26,009 bases of DNA from an uncultured Nitrososphaera sp. (GCA_946480575.1 CAMLKF010000025.1:1-26009); one strand, 5' to 3'. Positions 1 through 7,116 are shown, counted from the first letter of the stretch. Notes: generated by a model not told the origin, from the sequence alone. Program-made: numbers and translations.

Positions 1-220
1 TCTTTGACAGCTTGTACCCAAAACCCATTGCAATAAAGAGCGTTATCAACCCTGCTATCAGCGTCAGGAAGAATTCCGCCTTGACTACATAATGCATGAT
101 CAGAGTCACGGCGACAGCAGGAATCGCTATAATGACGGCCAAGAGGGTGCTGATTGCATATACTCTGCCTATTGTGGCCTTTTTTCGCTTGGCATCATTC
201 TCGTCAGCGGCGCTGGACAC
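1..220 (-). CDS. Membrane protein, partial (3' end outside window)
   Basis: The reverse strand stays open from a GTG at 220 to the window edge, giving about 73 residues. A charged N-terminus (ADENDAKRKK) is followed by two hydrophobic stretches, roughly residues 17-40 and 47-67 (for example TLLAVIIAIPAVAVTLIM), so a small integral membrane protein is likely. An in-frame stop lies upstream near 250, which limits the start to this GTG or a non-start codon. A TATA-like box centred about 26 nt upstream supports a leaderless transcript beginning at the GTG. I do not recognise the family and the C-terminus is missing. Confidence 0.6.
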   Translation of the reverse strand, partial: MSSAADENDAKRKKATIGRVYAISTLLAVIIAIPAVAVTLIMHYVVKAEFFLTLIAGLITLFIAMGFGYKLSK

Positions 221-242
221 TGGATTCCAGAGAACCGGGAAT

Positions 243-250
243 TAATTTAA
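243..250 (-). promoter_or_regulatory. Box A (TATA) for the partial membrane protein gene
   Basis: TTAAATTA on the minus strand is centred about 26 nt before the GTG at 220, the usual distance from archaeal box A to the transcription start. This implies a leaderless mRNA. Confidence 0.5.
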
Positions 251-314
251 GCCTTGTTAATCCGACCGGACCGGTATATGTAAACGAAAATTGAGTAGCT
301 CCAAAAGGAAAAAG

Positions 315-500
315 CTACCCAATCGCATGCGATATCCTTGTGTCACACAGCCGGACTAGATCCCGTACTTGCTCTTGCGTGAGCCTCGCCCCGACATTGA
401 GCACAAATTCATCATCTTCGGCCGTGACAATTCCATGGCTGCGAAGAACCCTGCCGAGCATCACCTTTGTATTTGTAGTATTGCAACTGCGGTTCATCAT
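315..500 (-). CDS. Small hypothetical protein, possibly the tail of a broken gene
   Basis: A 61-residue ORF whose second half (HGIVTAEDDEFVLNVG, then TQEQVRDLVRLC) reads like a real amphipathic, acidic protein. Directly upstream in the same frame, past a single TGA at 504-506, the reading continues back to an ATG at 578 with sensible residues (MLKTLLQSKGYRTSVEE). The locus may therefore be an 87-residue gene interrupted by one nonsense codon, with the 61-aa ORF as its surviving part. The sequence does not show whether the downstream ATG pair is used. Function is unknown. Overlapping plus-strand ORFs look like shadows. Confidence 0.4.
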   Translation of the reverse strand: MMNRSCNTTNTKVMLGRVLRSHGIVTAEDDEFVLNVGARLTQEQVRDLVRLCDTRISHAIG

Positions 501-859
501 CGTTCACAAGAAACTGTCTGGCAATCTCTCCTCAACAGATGTCCTGTATCCTTTTGACTGCAGCAGGGTCTTTAGCATATTACTGGTTGGTATATGTGCT
601 GCATCAACATCTTGTTTTCAATGTAATTTTTAGCTGCTTATAGTCCACAATAGATCTTTCCAGATAGGTAGAACCCACTAGAAGAAAAAGTAATTGGAGC
701 TGGTACTGATTGATCAAACTGGAGCTTAAGCTTAAGCTTATATGCGGCGACAACCATCGCAAAAAATTATGCACTGTTGAATTTGCGGATGCTCGCTAGT
801 GACATCGTGAAGCAAGAACTAGCTAAACACCCAATTTTTCAACAGCACAATTCTTGTCA
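501..859. other. Gene-poor stretch
   Basis: Apart from the possible N-terminal part of the broken ORF (501-578, minus strand) and the AGCTTA tandem repeat, I see no convincing gene here. It is A/T-richer than its neighbours and has stops in all frames. Confidence 0.5.
723..740. repeat. Three tandem copies of AGCTTA
   Basis: Positions 723-740 are AGCTTA repeated three times. Because TAAGCTTA is self-complementary, the block is also palindromic. It is followed by TATATG, so it could be part of a promoter, but no gene starts at a suitable distance. Confidence 0.6.
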
Positions 860-2014
860 CTAAGGTAACCCTACGACGACAACTTGCCAGAGGTTGGGCC
901 CCTTGCCAGACAACAGAGTGATCTCGCATCTTGCAGAATACCTTCTTCCTTTGATATCGACCACTCTCTTTCTGTCCTTGAATGATAACTCCTCTAAGCG
1001 AAATGTCCCCGCGTCCAATAGTGTTTGGCTCTGTGTTCTGCAGCACTTAGTGAGCCCATCACTGTTCATAAATACAAATAGGGACCGTCGATATCTGAAG
1101 TTCTTAAGAAGGCGCGCTTGCAGAGGCGGTAGCTTGTCTTCCGTTCCGCGATGGATAGGAGAAGTATGCGAAGCGTTGGTCAGAGATCGAGTAGGGTCTT
1201 GTAAGAAGCACCACCCTTCCACCTCGGAGTCTATATTCATGATATCATAATCAAGATAGAGAACCCAGTGAACGCCAATACTACTGCCTTTTTCGTCAGC
1301 TTCATGTCTATAGAGTGCAAAAAAGCATTTCTCTTGCTTTCTTGTCGTGAATTTTGACCCTGGCTTTTGGGAAACGCTACGAGTACTAGTGGCTACTGCT
1401 GTAGCGGTAGTAGTGCCATCGATAGAATCACATTTGGGCTTTTCTTGTTCCTTTTGTTGTTGGAAACTGTAGCTCCTGCTCTGGAAAGCATTTTTTATTG
1501 GTGTTGTTGTCCTCCTCAGACCAGACATGGCTGAATCAAAGGGAGGGGGCGGGGGCATTAGATCATCGCGGTGAGGATGTGACGTTGCCGTTGGTATTGT
1601 CGCAGCTGAAGTGGGAGGAGGAATAGTAGTAGTCCTTTGTCTGGCGGGATCGTGATAATAATAATAAGAATTGGGCAGGGTGTTTGGTGACATCATTTTG
1701 AGGTTGCGTGTTAATCTAAGCAGGTCGTCTGAGTAATCAGCCCAGCTCTTGACCCAAGATTCGATGGAATTGCGGCCTTGCCTGTAATTGCTAGACCATT
1801 TCCCCGTCGTTATTTGTTGTGCTTTTGGCAGTGTGTAGGTAGGCATAGGATACCTGCCTTGCGCTAGACCCAAAATGTACTCGGTAAGGCTGGTAATCTG
1901 GCCATAACCCTGGTGTTTGAGATCAACATGTCTTCTTGCGGAATACGGCCTGGTAAATGGCCGGCCGCACACAATGCAAACATGATGTCCAACCTTGATA
2001 GCAGCTTTGGCCAT
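860..2014 (-). CDS. C2H2 zinc-finger protein with low-complexity middle region
   Basis: 384 residues. Near the N-terminus is a complete classical C2H2 finger: Cys13-x2-Cys16-x12-His29-x4-His34, with Phe20 in the hydrophobic-core region. The middle (about residues 110-225) is low-complexity, rich in Pro, Thr, Ser, Gln and Tyr (YYYYHD, PPPPPF, QQQKEQEK). The C-terminal 150 residues are more ordinary. The ATG at 2014 is preceded by GGGGAGG (complement of 2028-2034) with 13 nt spacing, long for a Shine-Dalgarno. A perfect 12-bp inverted repeat lies 37 nt upstream of the start and overlaps the likely promoter. One finger plus a disordered linker suggests a nucleic-acid or protein adaptor, possibly self-regulating. 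No orthologue is recognised, and the last 80 residues could be affected by a frameshift. Confidence 0.7.
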   Translation of the reverse strand: MAKAAIKVGHHVCIVCGRPFTRPYSARRHVDLKHQGYGQITSLTEYILGLAQGRYPMPTYTLPKAQQITTGKWSSNYRQGRNSIESWVKSWADYSDDLLRLTRNLKMMSPNTLPNSYYYYHDPARQRTTTIPPPTSAATIPTATSHPHRDDLMPPPPPFDSAMSGLRRTTTPIKNAFQSRSYSFQQQKEQEKPKCDSIDGTTTATAVATSTRSVSQKPGSKFTTRKQEKCFFALYRHEADEKGSSIGVHWVLYLDYDIMNIDSEVEGWCFLQDPTRSLTNASHTSPIHRGTEDKLPPLQARLLKNFRYRRSLFVFMNSDGLTKCCRTQSQTLLDAGTFRLEELSFKDRKRVVDIKGRRYSARCEITLLSGKGPNLWQVVVVGLP

Positions 2015-2051
2015 CAGACGATGTCAACCTCCCCATTTTGCCTGATGTTGT

Positions 2052-2078
2052 AATTGTGCTGCACAGTGCAGCACAATT
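2052..2078. promoter_or_regulatory. Perfect 12-bp inverted repeat at the zinc-finger gene promoter
   Basis: AATTGTGCTGCA and its exact reverse complement are separated by CAG. On the minus strand it directly follows and partly overlaps an AATAAAA box (complement of 2077-2083) and would cover the transcription start of the gene beginning at 2014. That is where a repressor operator would sit. As RNA it could also form a hairpin in the leader. Confidence 0.6.
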
Positions 2079-2540
2079 TTATTGCAAGTGACATGGAGAA
2101 GCTAAATACAAAACCGGAATATAGTTCTTTTCAAATCATCTAGAACTCTATACATAGAGCCACAAAAAATTTCATCCTGATGGTTTAGAAAGTATGAATT
2201 TTTTGATGATGATTCTGCCCACATCTGCGATAAAAAGTACATCGCGGGCGTAAATGCCGTAAGAAAAGATAGAAGATCTTCCTCGAGGGTATTGAAACCG
2301 TTTTGGAGGGCTGCGAAAAAGGCGTATGTATGTATTGATAGAGTCCTCCATACAAAAAAATCGACAGCCTTCCCCTACTTACCCGGTGAGGTGCCTATAT
2401 CGCCCTTCTGCCGCTTGCACATCAGGTAAAAACCTGCCGTGTGCTTCGCTGTACTCTCCTCCAAGTGTTTCCCTGATAGTATTTCTATGAAAAGGGCGAG
2501 TCAAAAGCCAGGTGGCAGTACAGCACACCAAACCAAGCTT

Positions 2541-2587
2541 GCCGACTCGAAGCAGGTCGAGCAAATGAGGTCTCACTGAGAGTCGGC
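2541..2587. other. Imperfect stem-loop, possible structured RNA
   Basis: GCCGACTC at 2541-2548 pairs with GAGTCGGC at 2580-2587 across a 31-nt loop. Inside it, CTCGA and TCGAG can form an alternative small hairpin. It is too short for tRNA, and no C/D or H/ACA consensus is clear. Confidence 0.3.
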
Positions 2588-2630
2588 ACTTGAGCGCGTG
2601 GCAGCAGGCATGCTCTAATTCAAAAATTCG

Positions 2631-2640
2631 TATATATATA
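2631..2640 (+). promoter_or_regulatory. Box A of the Lsm-tgtA-nfi operon
   Basis: A 10-bp TATATATATA run centred about 36 nt before the ATG at 2672 predicts a transcript with a leader of roughly 10 nt. Confidence 0.55.
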
Positions 2641-2671
2641 TTACCAGAAAGCATAGCATATCGTCTAGAAC

Positions 2672-3085
2672 ATGACTGCGGTTGTTACCCGCAAATTTGG
2701 AGAGGAGGCGCTCCAGTTCCTTGGAAAAAAGGTCTCCGTGGAAACTTCAGATCAAAAAATTTACAACGGCACGCTTGCTGGCATAGACGAAAAGCTCGAC
2801 GTCGTTCTTGACAACGTGGAAGGGCATGGTGTTCTGAAGGTGATCGTGAACGGCTCGTTTGTCAAGGAGATAAGGTTGATGGAAAAGCCGTTTGACTTTA
2901 AAGCGCTTGCCGAAAGGCTGTCAAGGGTCTTCCCCGGCCTTGTCAAGATACGGGAGGACGTCGGCGCAATAATCGTCATGGACAAGATAAAGGTGACGCA
3001 CGCTGGCGTGGAGGAAGGCGCGGGCCTTGCCGCAGACAGGGTCAGGCAGATCTACGACGAGTTCATGAGGGGGACAAAGAGGTAG
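2672..3085 (+). CDS. Sm-like (Lsm) RNA-binding protein with C-terminal extension
   Basis: 137 residues. The first 70 match an Sm fold: a short helix (TRKFGEEALQFLGKKV), the Sm1 strands (VETSDQKIYNGTLAGIDEKLDVVLDNV) with the typical NGTLAGID and DVVLDN pieces, then Sm2-like GSFVKEIRLME. Residues 75-137 form an extra alpha/beta segment as in the longer archaeal SmAP3-type proteins rather than the 75-aa SmAP1 form. Such proteins form rings that bind U-rich RNA. It is first in an operon, two nt before tgtA, which suggests a link to tRNA or RNA metabolism. Confidence 0.85.
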   Translation: MTAVVTRKFGEEALQFLGKKVSVETSDQKIYNGTLAGIDEKLDVVLDNVEGHGVLKVIVNGSFVKEIRLMEKPFDFKALAERLSRVFPGLVKIREDVGAIIVMDKIKVTHAGVEEGAGLAADRVRQIYDEFMRGTKR

Positions 3086-3087
3086 TT

Positions 3088-4602
3088 GTGTCATTCGAGG
3101 TCCGGTACTCGGATCTGGCGGCCCGCATAGGCAAGCTCAGGACTCCGCACGGGGTCGTCGAGACGCCCGCTTTTGTTCCTGTTGTCCACCCAGTCAGGCA
3201 GACTGTCAGCACCCAGTTTTTGAAAAAGATGGGCTTTGACCTTGTCATCACGAACGCCTACATTGCATTGAGACATTACGGCGACGAGGCGCGACGGCGC
3301 GGAATACACGATATCATTAACTACGACGGCGCGGTCATGACCGACTCGGGCGGCTACCAGGTGCTGGAATATGGCTCTGTCGAAGTTGAGCCGGCGGCAA
3401 TGGCGCAGTTTGAGAAAGACATCAGGAGCGACATACCCATCCCTCTTGACAAGCCCACAGGCTACGGCCTTGCCTATGAAAAGGCAAAAGAGTACGTCGC
3501 AACAACGCTGAAAAACTCTCAGGAAACGCTGCGCGTGGTAGGCGACGACACAGATGCGATATGGGTCGGGCCGGTGCAGGGCGCCGAGCACTCTGATCTG
3601 GTCGAGCACTCTGCACAAGAGCTTGACAGGATGGGCTTCCAGCTCATGGCGCTTGGAAGCCCAGTCGAGCTGATGGAAGCGTATGAGTTTGCTGCGCTTG
3701 CACACATGATAGTCACCGCAAAGCGTGTAATCCCATCAAAGCCGATCCACCTCTTTGGTGCAGGCCACCCCCTCACGATCCCACTGACAATCGCGCTTGG
3801 CTGCGACACGTTTGACTCTGCGTCCTACATGCTGTACGCCAAGGCCGGCAGGTACATGATGCCCAATGGAACTGTGAGGCTCGACGAGCTCTCCTATTTA
3901 CCATGCCAGTGCCCCGTCTGCTCGTCGCACACGCTGAACGAGCTGCGCGGCATGCAGAGCAATGGGCGCACTATAGAGGTCGCCAAGCATAACCTGCACA
4001 TCCTCAAGGCAGAGGTAGACGCGGTCAAGCAGGCTATAATGGACGGCCGGCTGTGGGAATACGTCGTCCAGAAGGCCCGGGCGCACCCAAAGCTCATGGA
4101 AGCTGTCCAGCTCTTCAAGGACCTCGAGCTACTTGAAACCGGCACGCCGCTCTTCAAGGAAAAGGCGATCTTTTTCTACGATCCGATAGACCAGTACAGG
4201 CCCGAGGCCCGGCGCTACAGGCACATGGCATCAGAATACAGATCATCAAGAAAAAAGCTGGTGCTCTGCCCGGAGGGCGAGGTCCACCCATTTTATTCTA
4301 CTAGAAGGTACAAAGAGATTGCCAAGAAATTTCCAGATGCGCAGGTATGCAGCTACAACCCGTTCCTCGGCGTCATGCCAGCAGAGATATCCGATGTTTT
4401 TCCTGCCTCTCACAACCTTGTCGCAAGGGCGTACCACAGGCTGCAAGACTATCCCACTTTTGTCGACTCGCTGAAGGAATTTGTCGCTAGAAATAGCTTT
4501 GAAGAAATAATAATCATGATAGGCGACAGCTTTATCGAAGACGCGGCAAACGCTGCCGGGCTGAACGCCAGAACCATTGATGATGATGATGACTCAGTTT
4601 AG
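3088..4602 (+). CDS. tgtA: Archaeosine tRNA-guanine transglycosylase (lacks PUA domain)
   Basis: Replaces guanine-15 in the tRNA D-loop with preQ0, the first step to archaeosine. Residues 1-330 are the TIM-barrel catalytic domain: the MTDSGGYQ motif with Asp86, and the nucleophile Asp243 in DTFDSASY. The zinc site has Cys273, Cys275, Cys278 (CQCPVC) and probably His301. The spacing matches the Pyrococcus enzyme with an offset of about six. Residues 340-504 cover the C1/C2 region. The protein stops at 504 aa where full-length archaeal TGTs (about 580 aa) continue into a tRNA-binding PUA domain, so PUA is absent or encoded elsewhere. The start is GTG, 2 nt after the Lsm stop. The last codons (IDDDDDSV) overlap the start of the next gene. 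Confidence 0.93.
   Translation: MSFEVRYSDLAARIGKLRTPHGVVETPAFVPVVHPVRQTVSTQFLKKMGFDLVITNAYIALRHYGDEARRRGIHDIINYDGAVMTDSGGYQVLEYGSVEVEPAAMAQFEKDIRSDIPIPLDKPTGYGLAYEKAKEYVATTLKNSQETLRVVGDDTDAIWVGPVQGAEHSDLVEHSAQELDRMGFQLMALGSPVELMEAYEFAALAHMIVTAKRVIPSKPIHLFGAGHPLTIPLTIALGCDTFDSASYMLYAKAGRYMMPNGTVRLDELSYLPCQCPVCSSHTLNELRGMQSNGRTIEVAKHNLHILKAEVDAVKQAIMDGRLWEYVVQKARAHPKLMEAVQLFKDLELLETGTPLFKEKAIFFYDPIDQYRPEARRYRHMASEYRSSRKKLVLCPEGEVHPFYSTRRYKEIAKKFPDAQVCSYNPFLGVMPAEISDVFPASHNLVARAYHRLQDYPTFVDSLKEFVARNSFEEIIIMIGDSFIEDAANAAGLNARTIDDDDDSV
4579..4590 (+). repeat. (GAT)4 run spanning the tgtA/nfi overlap
   Basis: Four GAT units encode the Asp run at the TgtA C-terminus in one frame and four successive ATG codons for endonuclease V in another. 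Slippage here would change both proteins by whole residues without breaking either frame. Confidence 0.8.
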
Positions 4603-5218
4603 CGACGCCGTCAGGCTTCAAAACGAGCTTGCAAAAAAGGTGGTTGCAAGCGACGACTTTGGCGGCGAAATCAAGCGCGTCTGCGGGGTCGACGCTGCAT
4701 ATGACGGCAACGTCGCATACTGCTCTGCGGTGGTGATGGACAGAGAGCTGAACCTTTTAGAATCCGCAAATTCCAAAAGCGTCGCCAGGCATCCATATGT
4801 GCCCGGCCTCCTGATGCTAAGGGAGGCGGAGCCAATCTTCAATACGCTAAACCGGCTAAAGGGAGGGTTTGACTTGCTGCTTGTCGACGGCCATGGCATG
4901 CTGCACCCACGAAAGTGCGGGCTTGCGTGTTATGTCGGCGTGACACTTGACAAGCCAACCATAGGAGTTGCAAAGAGCCGGCTGTGCGGAACAGTCCGTG
5001 ACGACGGCTTTGTTATTTTAGAGCATGGCGGCCAGATTCTTGGTTACACAATAAGCAAAAGGCTGTATGTCAGCATCGGCCACAGGATAAGCTTGGGGAC
5101 TGCCGTGGCAATCGTGAAAGAGATGTCAAAAAGCGGCACGCCTGAGCCCTTGAGGCTTGCAGACATTAGTTCAAAGGTGCAAAAAAGAAGAAGAAGGAAA
5201 GGTCTTGTCGCTTCTTAG
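4589..5218 (+). CDS. nfi: Endonuclease V (deoxyinosine-specific)
   Basis: Nicks DNA (or RNA) near inosine during repair of deaminated adenine. Counting from the TTG at 4577 (213 aa), the family motifs are VDAAY with metal ligand Asp39, PYVPG wedge, LREAEP with Glu83, VDGHG with Asp104, HPRKCG, and GVAKSRLCG. One position is odd: where most bacterial members have a conserved His (…ASHxG), this protein reads LACYVGV, with Tyr. The start is ambiguous: TTG at 4577 is followed by ATGs at 4580, 4583, 4586 and 4589, all overlapping the tgtA stop, so translation is probably coupled. I list the last ATG. It is third in the Lsm-tgtA-nfi operon and converges on a minus-strand small ORF, overlapping its end by 4 nt. 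Confidence 0.88.
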   Translation: MTQFSDAVRLQNELAKKVVASDDFGGEIKRVCGVDAAYDGNVAYCSAVVMDRELNLLESANSKSVARHPYVPGLLMLREAEPIFNTLNRLKGGFDLLLVDGHGMLHPRKCGLACYVGVTLDKPTIGVAKSRLCGTVRDDGFVILEHGGQILGYTISKRLYVSIGHRISLGTAVAIVKEMSKSGTPEPLRLADISSKVQKRRRRKGLVAS

Positions 5219-5358
5219 GCTTTTACAGTCATCGGACTCTCTTCGACTTGCTCAAGTTCCGGCTCGGTCTCTGGCAGCGGGTTCTTTATCCTCGCCCTTT
5301 GCTTGTGCTCATAGAACATGTAGTCGCACATTTTGCTATTCATAATAGTGTGAGTCAT
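5215..5358 (-). CDS. Small conserved-looking protein (47 aa) downstream of tfb
   Basis: A 47-residue ORF from ATG at 5358 to TAA at 5215-5217. It reads MTHTIMNSKMCDYMFYEHKQ, then RARIKNPLPETEPELEQVEE and a short tail. It has a basic, aromatic first half and an acidic Pro/Glu second half, with one Cys. It starts 32 nt after the tfb stop on the same strand, so it may be co-transcribed, and its end overlaps the endonuclease V stop tail to tail. It fills an otherwise empty gap with codon use like its neighbours. Function unknown. Confidence 0.55.
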   Translation of the reverse strand: MTHTIMNSKMCDYMFYEHKQRARIKNPLPETEPELEQVEESPMTVKA

Positions 5359-5390
5359 GGCAGATAAGGCTTTTCATGCAGTACACACGC

Positions 5391-6296
5391 CTAGCCAGCA
5401 ACTTCTTGTATACCCAAGCGCACGCGAAGCTCGCGCGACCTATTTCTCACCGTTATCTCTGTCACACCAGCAGCCTTGGCAATTTCAGCTTGCGTCTTTA
5501 ATTCGCCAGTAACTTGGCCTGCTAGGTACAGCACTGACGCTGCTATTCCCATCGGGTCCTTACCTACTGACACGCCCTTGCGCTGAGCCTCGTCCACTAT
5601 GGCAAGCGCCTTGCGCTTTGTCTTTTCGCTTATGTTGATGCCATTTGCCACCTTGACAACGTACTTGTTCGAGTCTATCATCGGGACCTGAAGGTCGAGC
5701 CTTGACACCAGTAGCCTATACGACCGCCCGATGTCCTTGGGCTTGACATCGCTGTTTTCCGACACGTCGTCGAGTGTTCTGAGCACACCCATCTGCCTGC
5801 TTGCAATGTATATCGAGGCAGCAAGCACCGAGCCTATTGTCCTTCCGCGGATAAGCCCCCTCTCCTGCGCCTTCCTGTAAACATAAGCAGCCTTCTCCAT
5901 CACGATGTCTGGCAGGCCCATCTTGTCCTTTATCTTGGCAAGCATGCTAAACGCATGCTGGAAGTTGCGCTCTGTTGGCGAGTGCCTCTGGCTCCGGTTG
6001 TCCCACATCTTGAGCCTCTGCATTCTAAAGCGCATGTCCGAGTCTATGGCATTGCCGCCGGCGTCCCTGTCAACCCTGCCCATCACGGTGGACAGACCCA
6101 TATCGTGGCGTGCAAGAGAGCTTGGAATGCCAGTCCTTGCCCGCTCGCTTGCCTCCTCTGAAGTAAAAGCGCGCCATTCTGGCTCGAGAGACAGCGCGCC
6201 ATCTGCGACTACCTGCCCGCTGTCAGGGCTAATAAGCTCGCCCGTCTCCGGGTCAGTTATCAAGTTACGAAGCGCCTGTTGTTTTGGTTTAGCCAC
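5391..6296 (-). CDS. tfb: Transcription initiation factor TFB with a cysteine-less zinc-ribbon region
   Basis: Archaeal TFIIB homologue, 301 residues, that bridges TBP/box A-BRE and RNA polymerase. Two cyclin repeats are clear: about 108-200 (NFQHAFSMLAKIKDKMGLPD, then IASRQMGVLRTLDDVS) and 205-300 (KYVVKVANGINISEKTKRKA, GIAASVLYLAGQVT, AGVTEITVRNRSREL). The reader/linker EPEWRAFTSEE and ARHDMGLSTVMG are standard. The N-terminus is unusual: the ribbon should carry two Cys pairs, yet here it reads ITDPETGELISPDSGQVV with Ser or other residues at ligand positions and no Cys at all. The GTG start at 6296 is bounded by an in-frame stop upstream at 6303-6305. A box A lies 26 nt upstream, so the short N-terminus is genuine. 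Probably one of several TFB paralogues. Confidence 0.92.
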   Translation of the reverse strand: MAKPKQQALRNLITDPETGELISPDSGQVVADGALSLEPEWRAFTSEEASERARTGIPSSLARHDMGLSTVMGRVDRDAGGNAIDSDMRFRMQRLKMWDNRSQRHSPTERNFQHAFSMLAKIKDKMGLPDIVMEKAAYVYRKAQERGLIRGRTIGSVLAASIYIASRQMGVLRTLDDVSENSDVKPKDIGRSYRLLVSRLDLQVPMIDSNKYVVKVANGINISEKTKRKALAIVDEAQRKGVSVGKDPMGIAASVLYLAGQVTGELKTQAEIAKAAGVTEITVRNRSRELRVRLGIQEVAG

Positions 6297-6318
6297 GCAT
6301 AGTCATCGTCGATGTTGG

Positions 6319-6325
6319 ATTTAAG
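6319..6325 (-). promoter_or_regulatory. Box A of tfb
   Basis: CTTAAAT on the minus strand is centred 26 nt before the GTG start at 6296, giving a leaderless mRNA and supporting that start. Confidence 0.55.
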
Positions 6326-6440
6326 CATGGTAGCAATTTCTGACTTAGTAGGTTAACAACATCTGTCCAAGTAAGCAAGGACTGACCATGCGACAAATTA
6401 GAAAATAAAAATGTAAAGGGGGACGGATTTGTCGTTCGGC

Positions 6441-6734
6441 TTAACCTTCTTCCCAGCCCTTGTCGAAGACACCGTTCTTGTGCAGAGGAACTGGCTGTCC
6501 TGCCGTGTACTCCATCGGCCTCATCCAGAAGATTGCGTGTGTCGGGCATACGCCTACACAAGCGCCGTCAGAGATGCATCTTTCTGGATAAAAGACGAAC
6601 GCCTTGCCCCTCTTCCAACCTTCGACTGGTTTTACTCTGAGAACGTCTGGGCCTAGGGCAGTGCAAATCTCCACGCAGAGCGCACAGCCTATGCATCTTT
6701 GCTCATCGACGTCTGGAAGTATAGCAATTGGCAT
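6441..6734 (-). CDS. Ferredoxin, probably [3Fe-4S][4Fe-4S]
   Basis: 97 residues, small soluble electron carrier. The first motif is Cys14-x2-Cys17-x2-Cys20-x3-Cys24 (CIGCALCVEIC). The second is Cys53-x5-Cys59-x3-Cys63-Pro (CISDGACVGVCP). The second motif has only three cysteines, the pattern of a seven-iron ferredoxin, with Cys14/17/20/63 for the 4Fe cluster and Cys24/53/59 for the 3Fe cluster; this assignment is inferred from family rules. An insertion between the motifs (residues 30-50) and a 30-residue C-terminal tail set it apart from minimal ferredoxins. It is monocistronic with its own TTTAAATA promoter. Confidence 0.88.
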   Translation of the reverse strand: MPIAILPDVDEQRCIGCALCVEICTALGPDVLRVKPVEGWKRGKAFVFYPERCISDGACVGVCPTHAIFWMRPMEYTAGQPVPLHKNGVFDKGWEEG

Positions 6735-6769
6735 CTATAATTCACTTAGACGTCAGTATTGTTCGAAAC

Positions 6770-6777
6770 TATTTAAA
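6770..6777 (-). promoter_or_regulatory. Consensus box A of the ferredoxin gene
   Basis: TTTAAATA is a perfect archaeal box A. Centred about 39 nt before the ATG at 6734, it predicts a short leader of roughly 14 nt. The match suggests strong expression. Confidence 0.65.
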
Positions 6778-6876
6778 CCCTATGCATACTGCAAAACACT
6801 GTTATAACAAGCGCGGGAAGAGCATGCGCGCTTGTGATAAAAGGATGAAAAGAAAGGGAAAAGAAAACAGGGAGCT

Positions 6877-7095
6877 TTATTTGTTCATTCTCAACACGTC
6901 AACTTGGCCGCTATGAAGCCAGTCCTTGAGCTCTTCATGTGTTGGCTTTGCATCGTGCTTGCCCGCCAAGTGAAGATGCAGAAGAACATAGTTAACCTGG
7001 TTGAGCAACGGCTTGTTTGATTCGTCGCCCTTGCGAGCCTTTTCCTTCAAGTCAGATGGAACTGTTCTCCACCAGTCATCAAATTTCCTAACCAT
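6877..7095 (-). CDS. Small hypothetical protein (72 aa)
   Basis: Starts MVRKFDDWWRTVPSDLKEKA and continues with helical, charged sequence (NQVNYVLLHLHLAGKHDAKP, EELKDWLHSG). An ORF extension to 7143 is open, but CTTATTAAG (complement of 7117-7125) lies 26 nt before the ATG at 7095 and would be inside the longer version, so I choose the shorter form as leaderless. It has no cysteines or membrane segments. It looks like a compact helical protein. Function unknown; it is transcribed divergently from the first methyltransferase-like gene. Confidence 0.7.
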   Translation of the reverse strand: MVRKFDDWWRTVPSDLKEKARKGDESNKPLLNQVNYVLLHLHLAGKHDAKPTHEELKDWLHSGQVDVLRMNK

Positions 7096-7116
7096 ACCAC
7101 CGGAGTGAATACCGAA

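Larger units (their letters stand above)
2079..2671. other. Long intergenic region
   Basis: About 590 nt without a convincing gene. It contains a 59-codon minus-strand ORF (2351 down to 2172, Arg/Ile-rich, no box A at a suitable distance), a small palindrome CTCTAT-AC-ATAGAG at 2146-2159, and an 8-bp stem at 2541-2587. A 91-aa minus ORF at 2379-2654 has the composition of a chance reading. The far right end carries the Lsm gene promoter. Confidence 0.5.

Noticed and set aside
251..286. CCGGTCGGATTAAC near the partial membrane gene (minus strand), similar to the shared element
   Set aside because: It lacks the GACC half-site at 24 nt span and the box A lies elsewhere, so I do not count it as a fourth copy.
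2172..2351. 59-codon minus-strand ORF
   Set aside because: Reads plausibly but has no box A or ribosome-binding site and no recognised features; kept only as a note in the intergenic entry.
2379..2654. 91-aa minus-strand ORF
   Set aside because: Cys/Arg/His-rich chance composition, no promoter or homology signals.
3091..3705. 204-aa minus-strand ORF
   Set aside because: Entirely antisense to the catalytic domain of tgtA.
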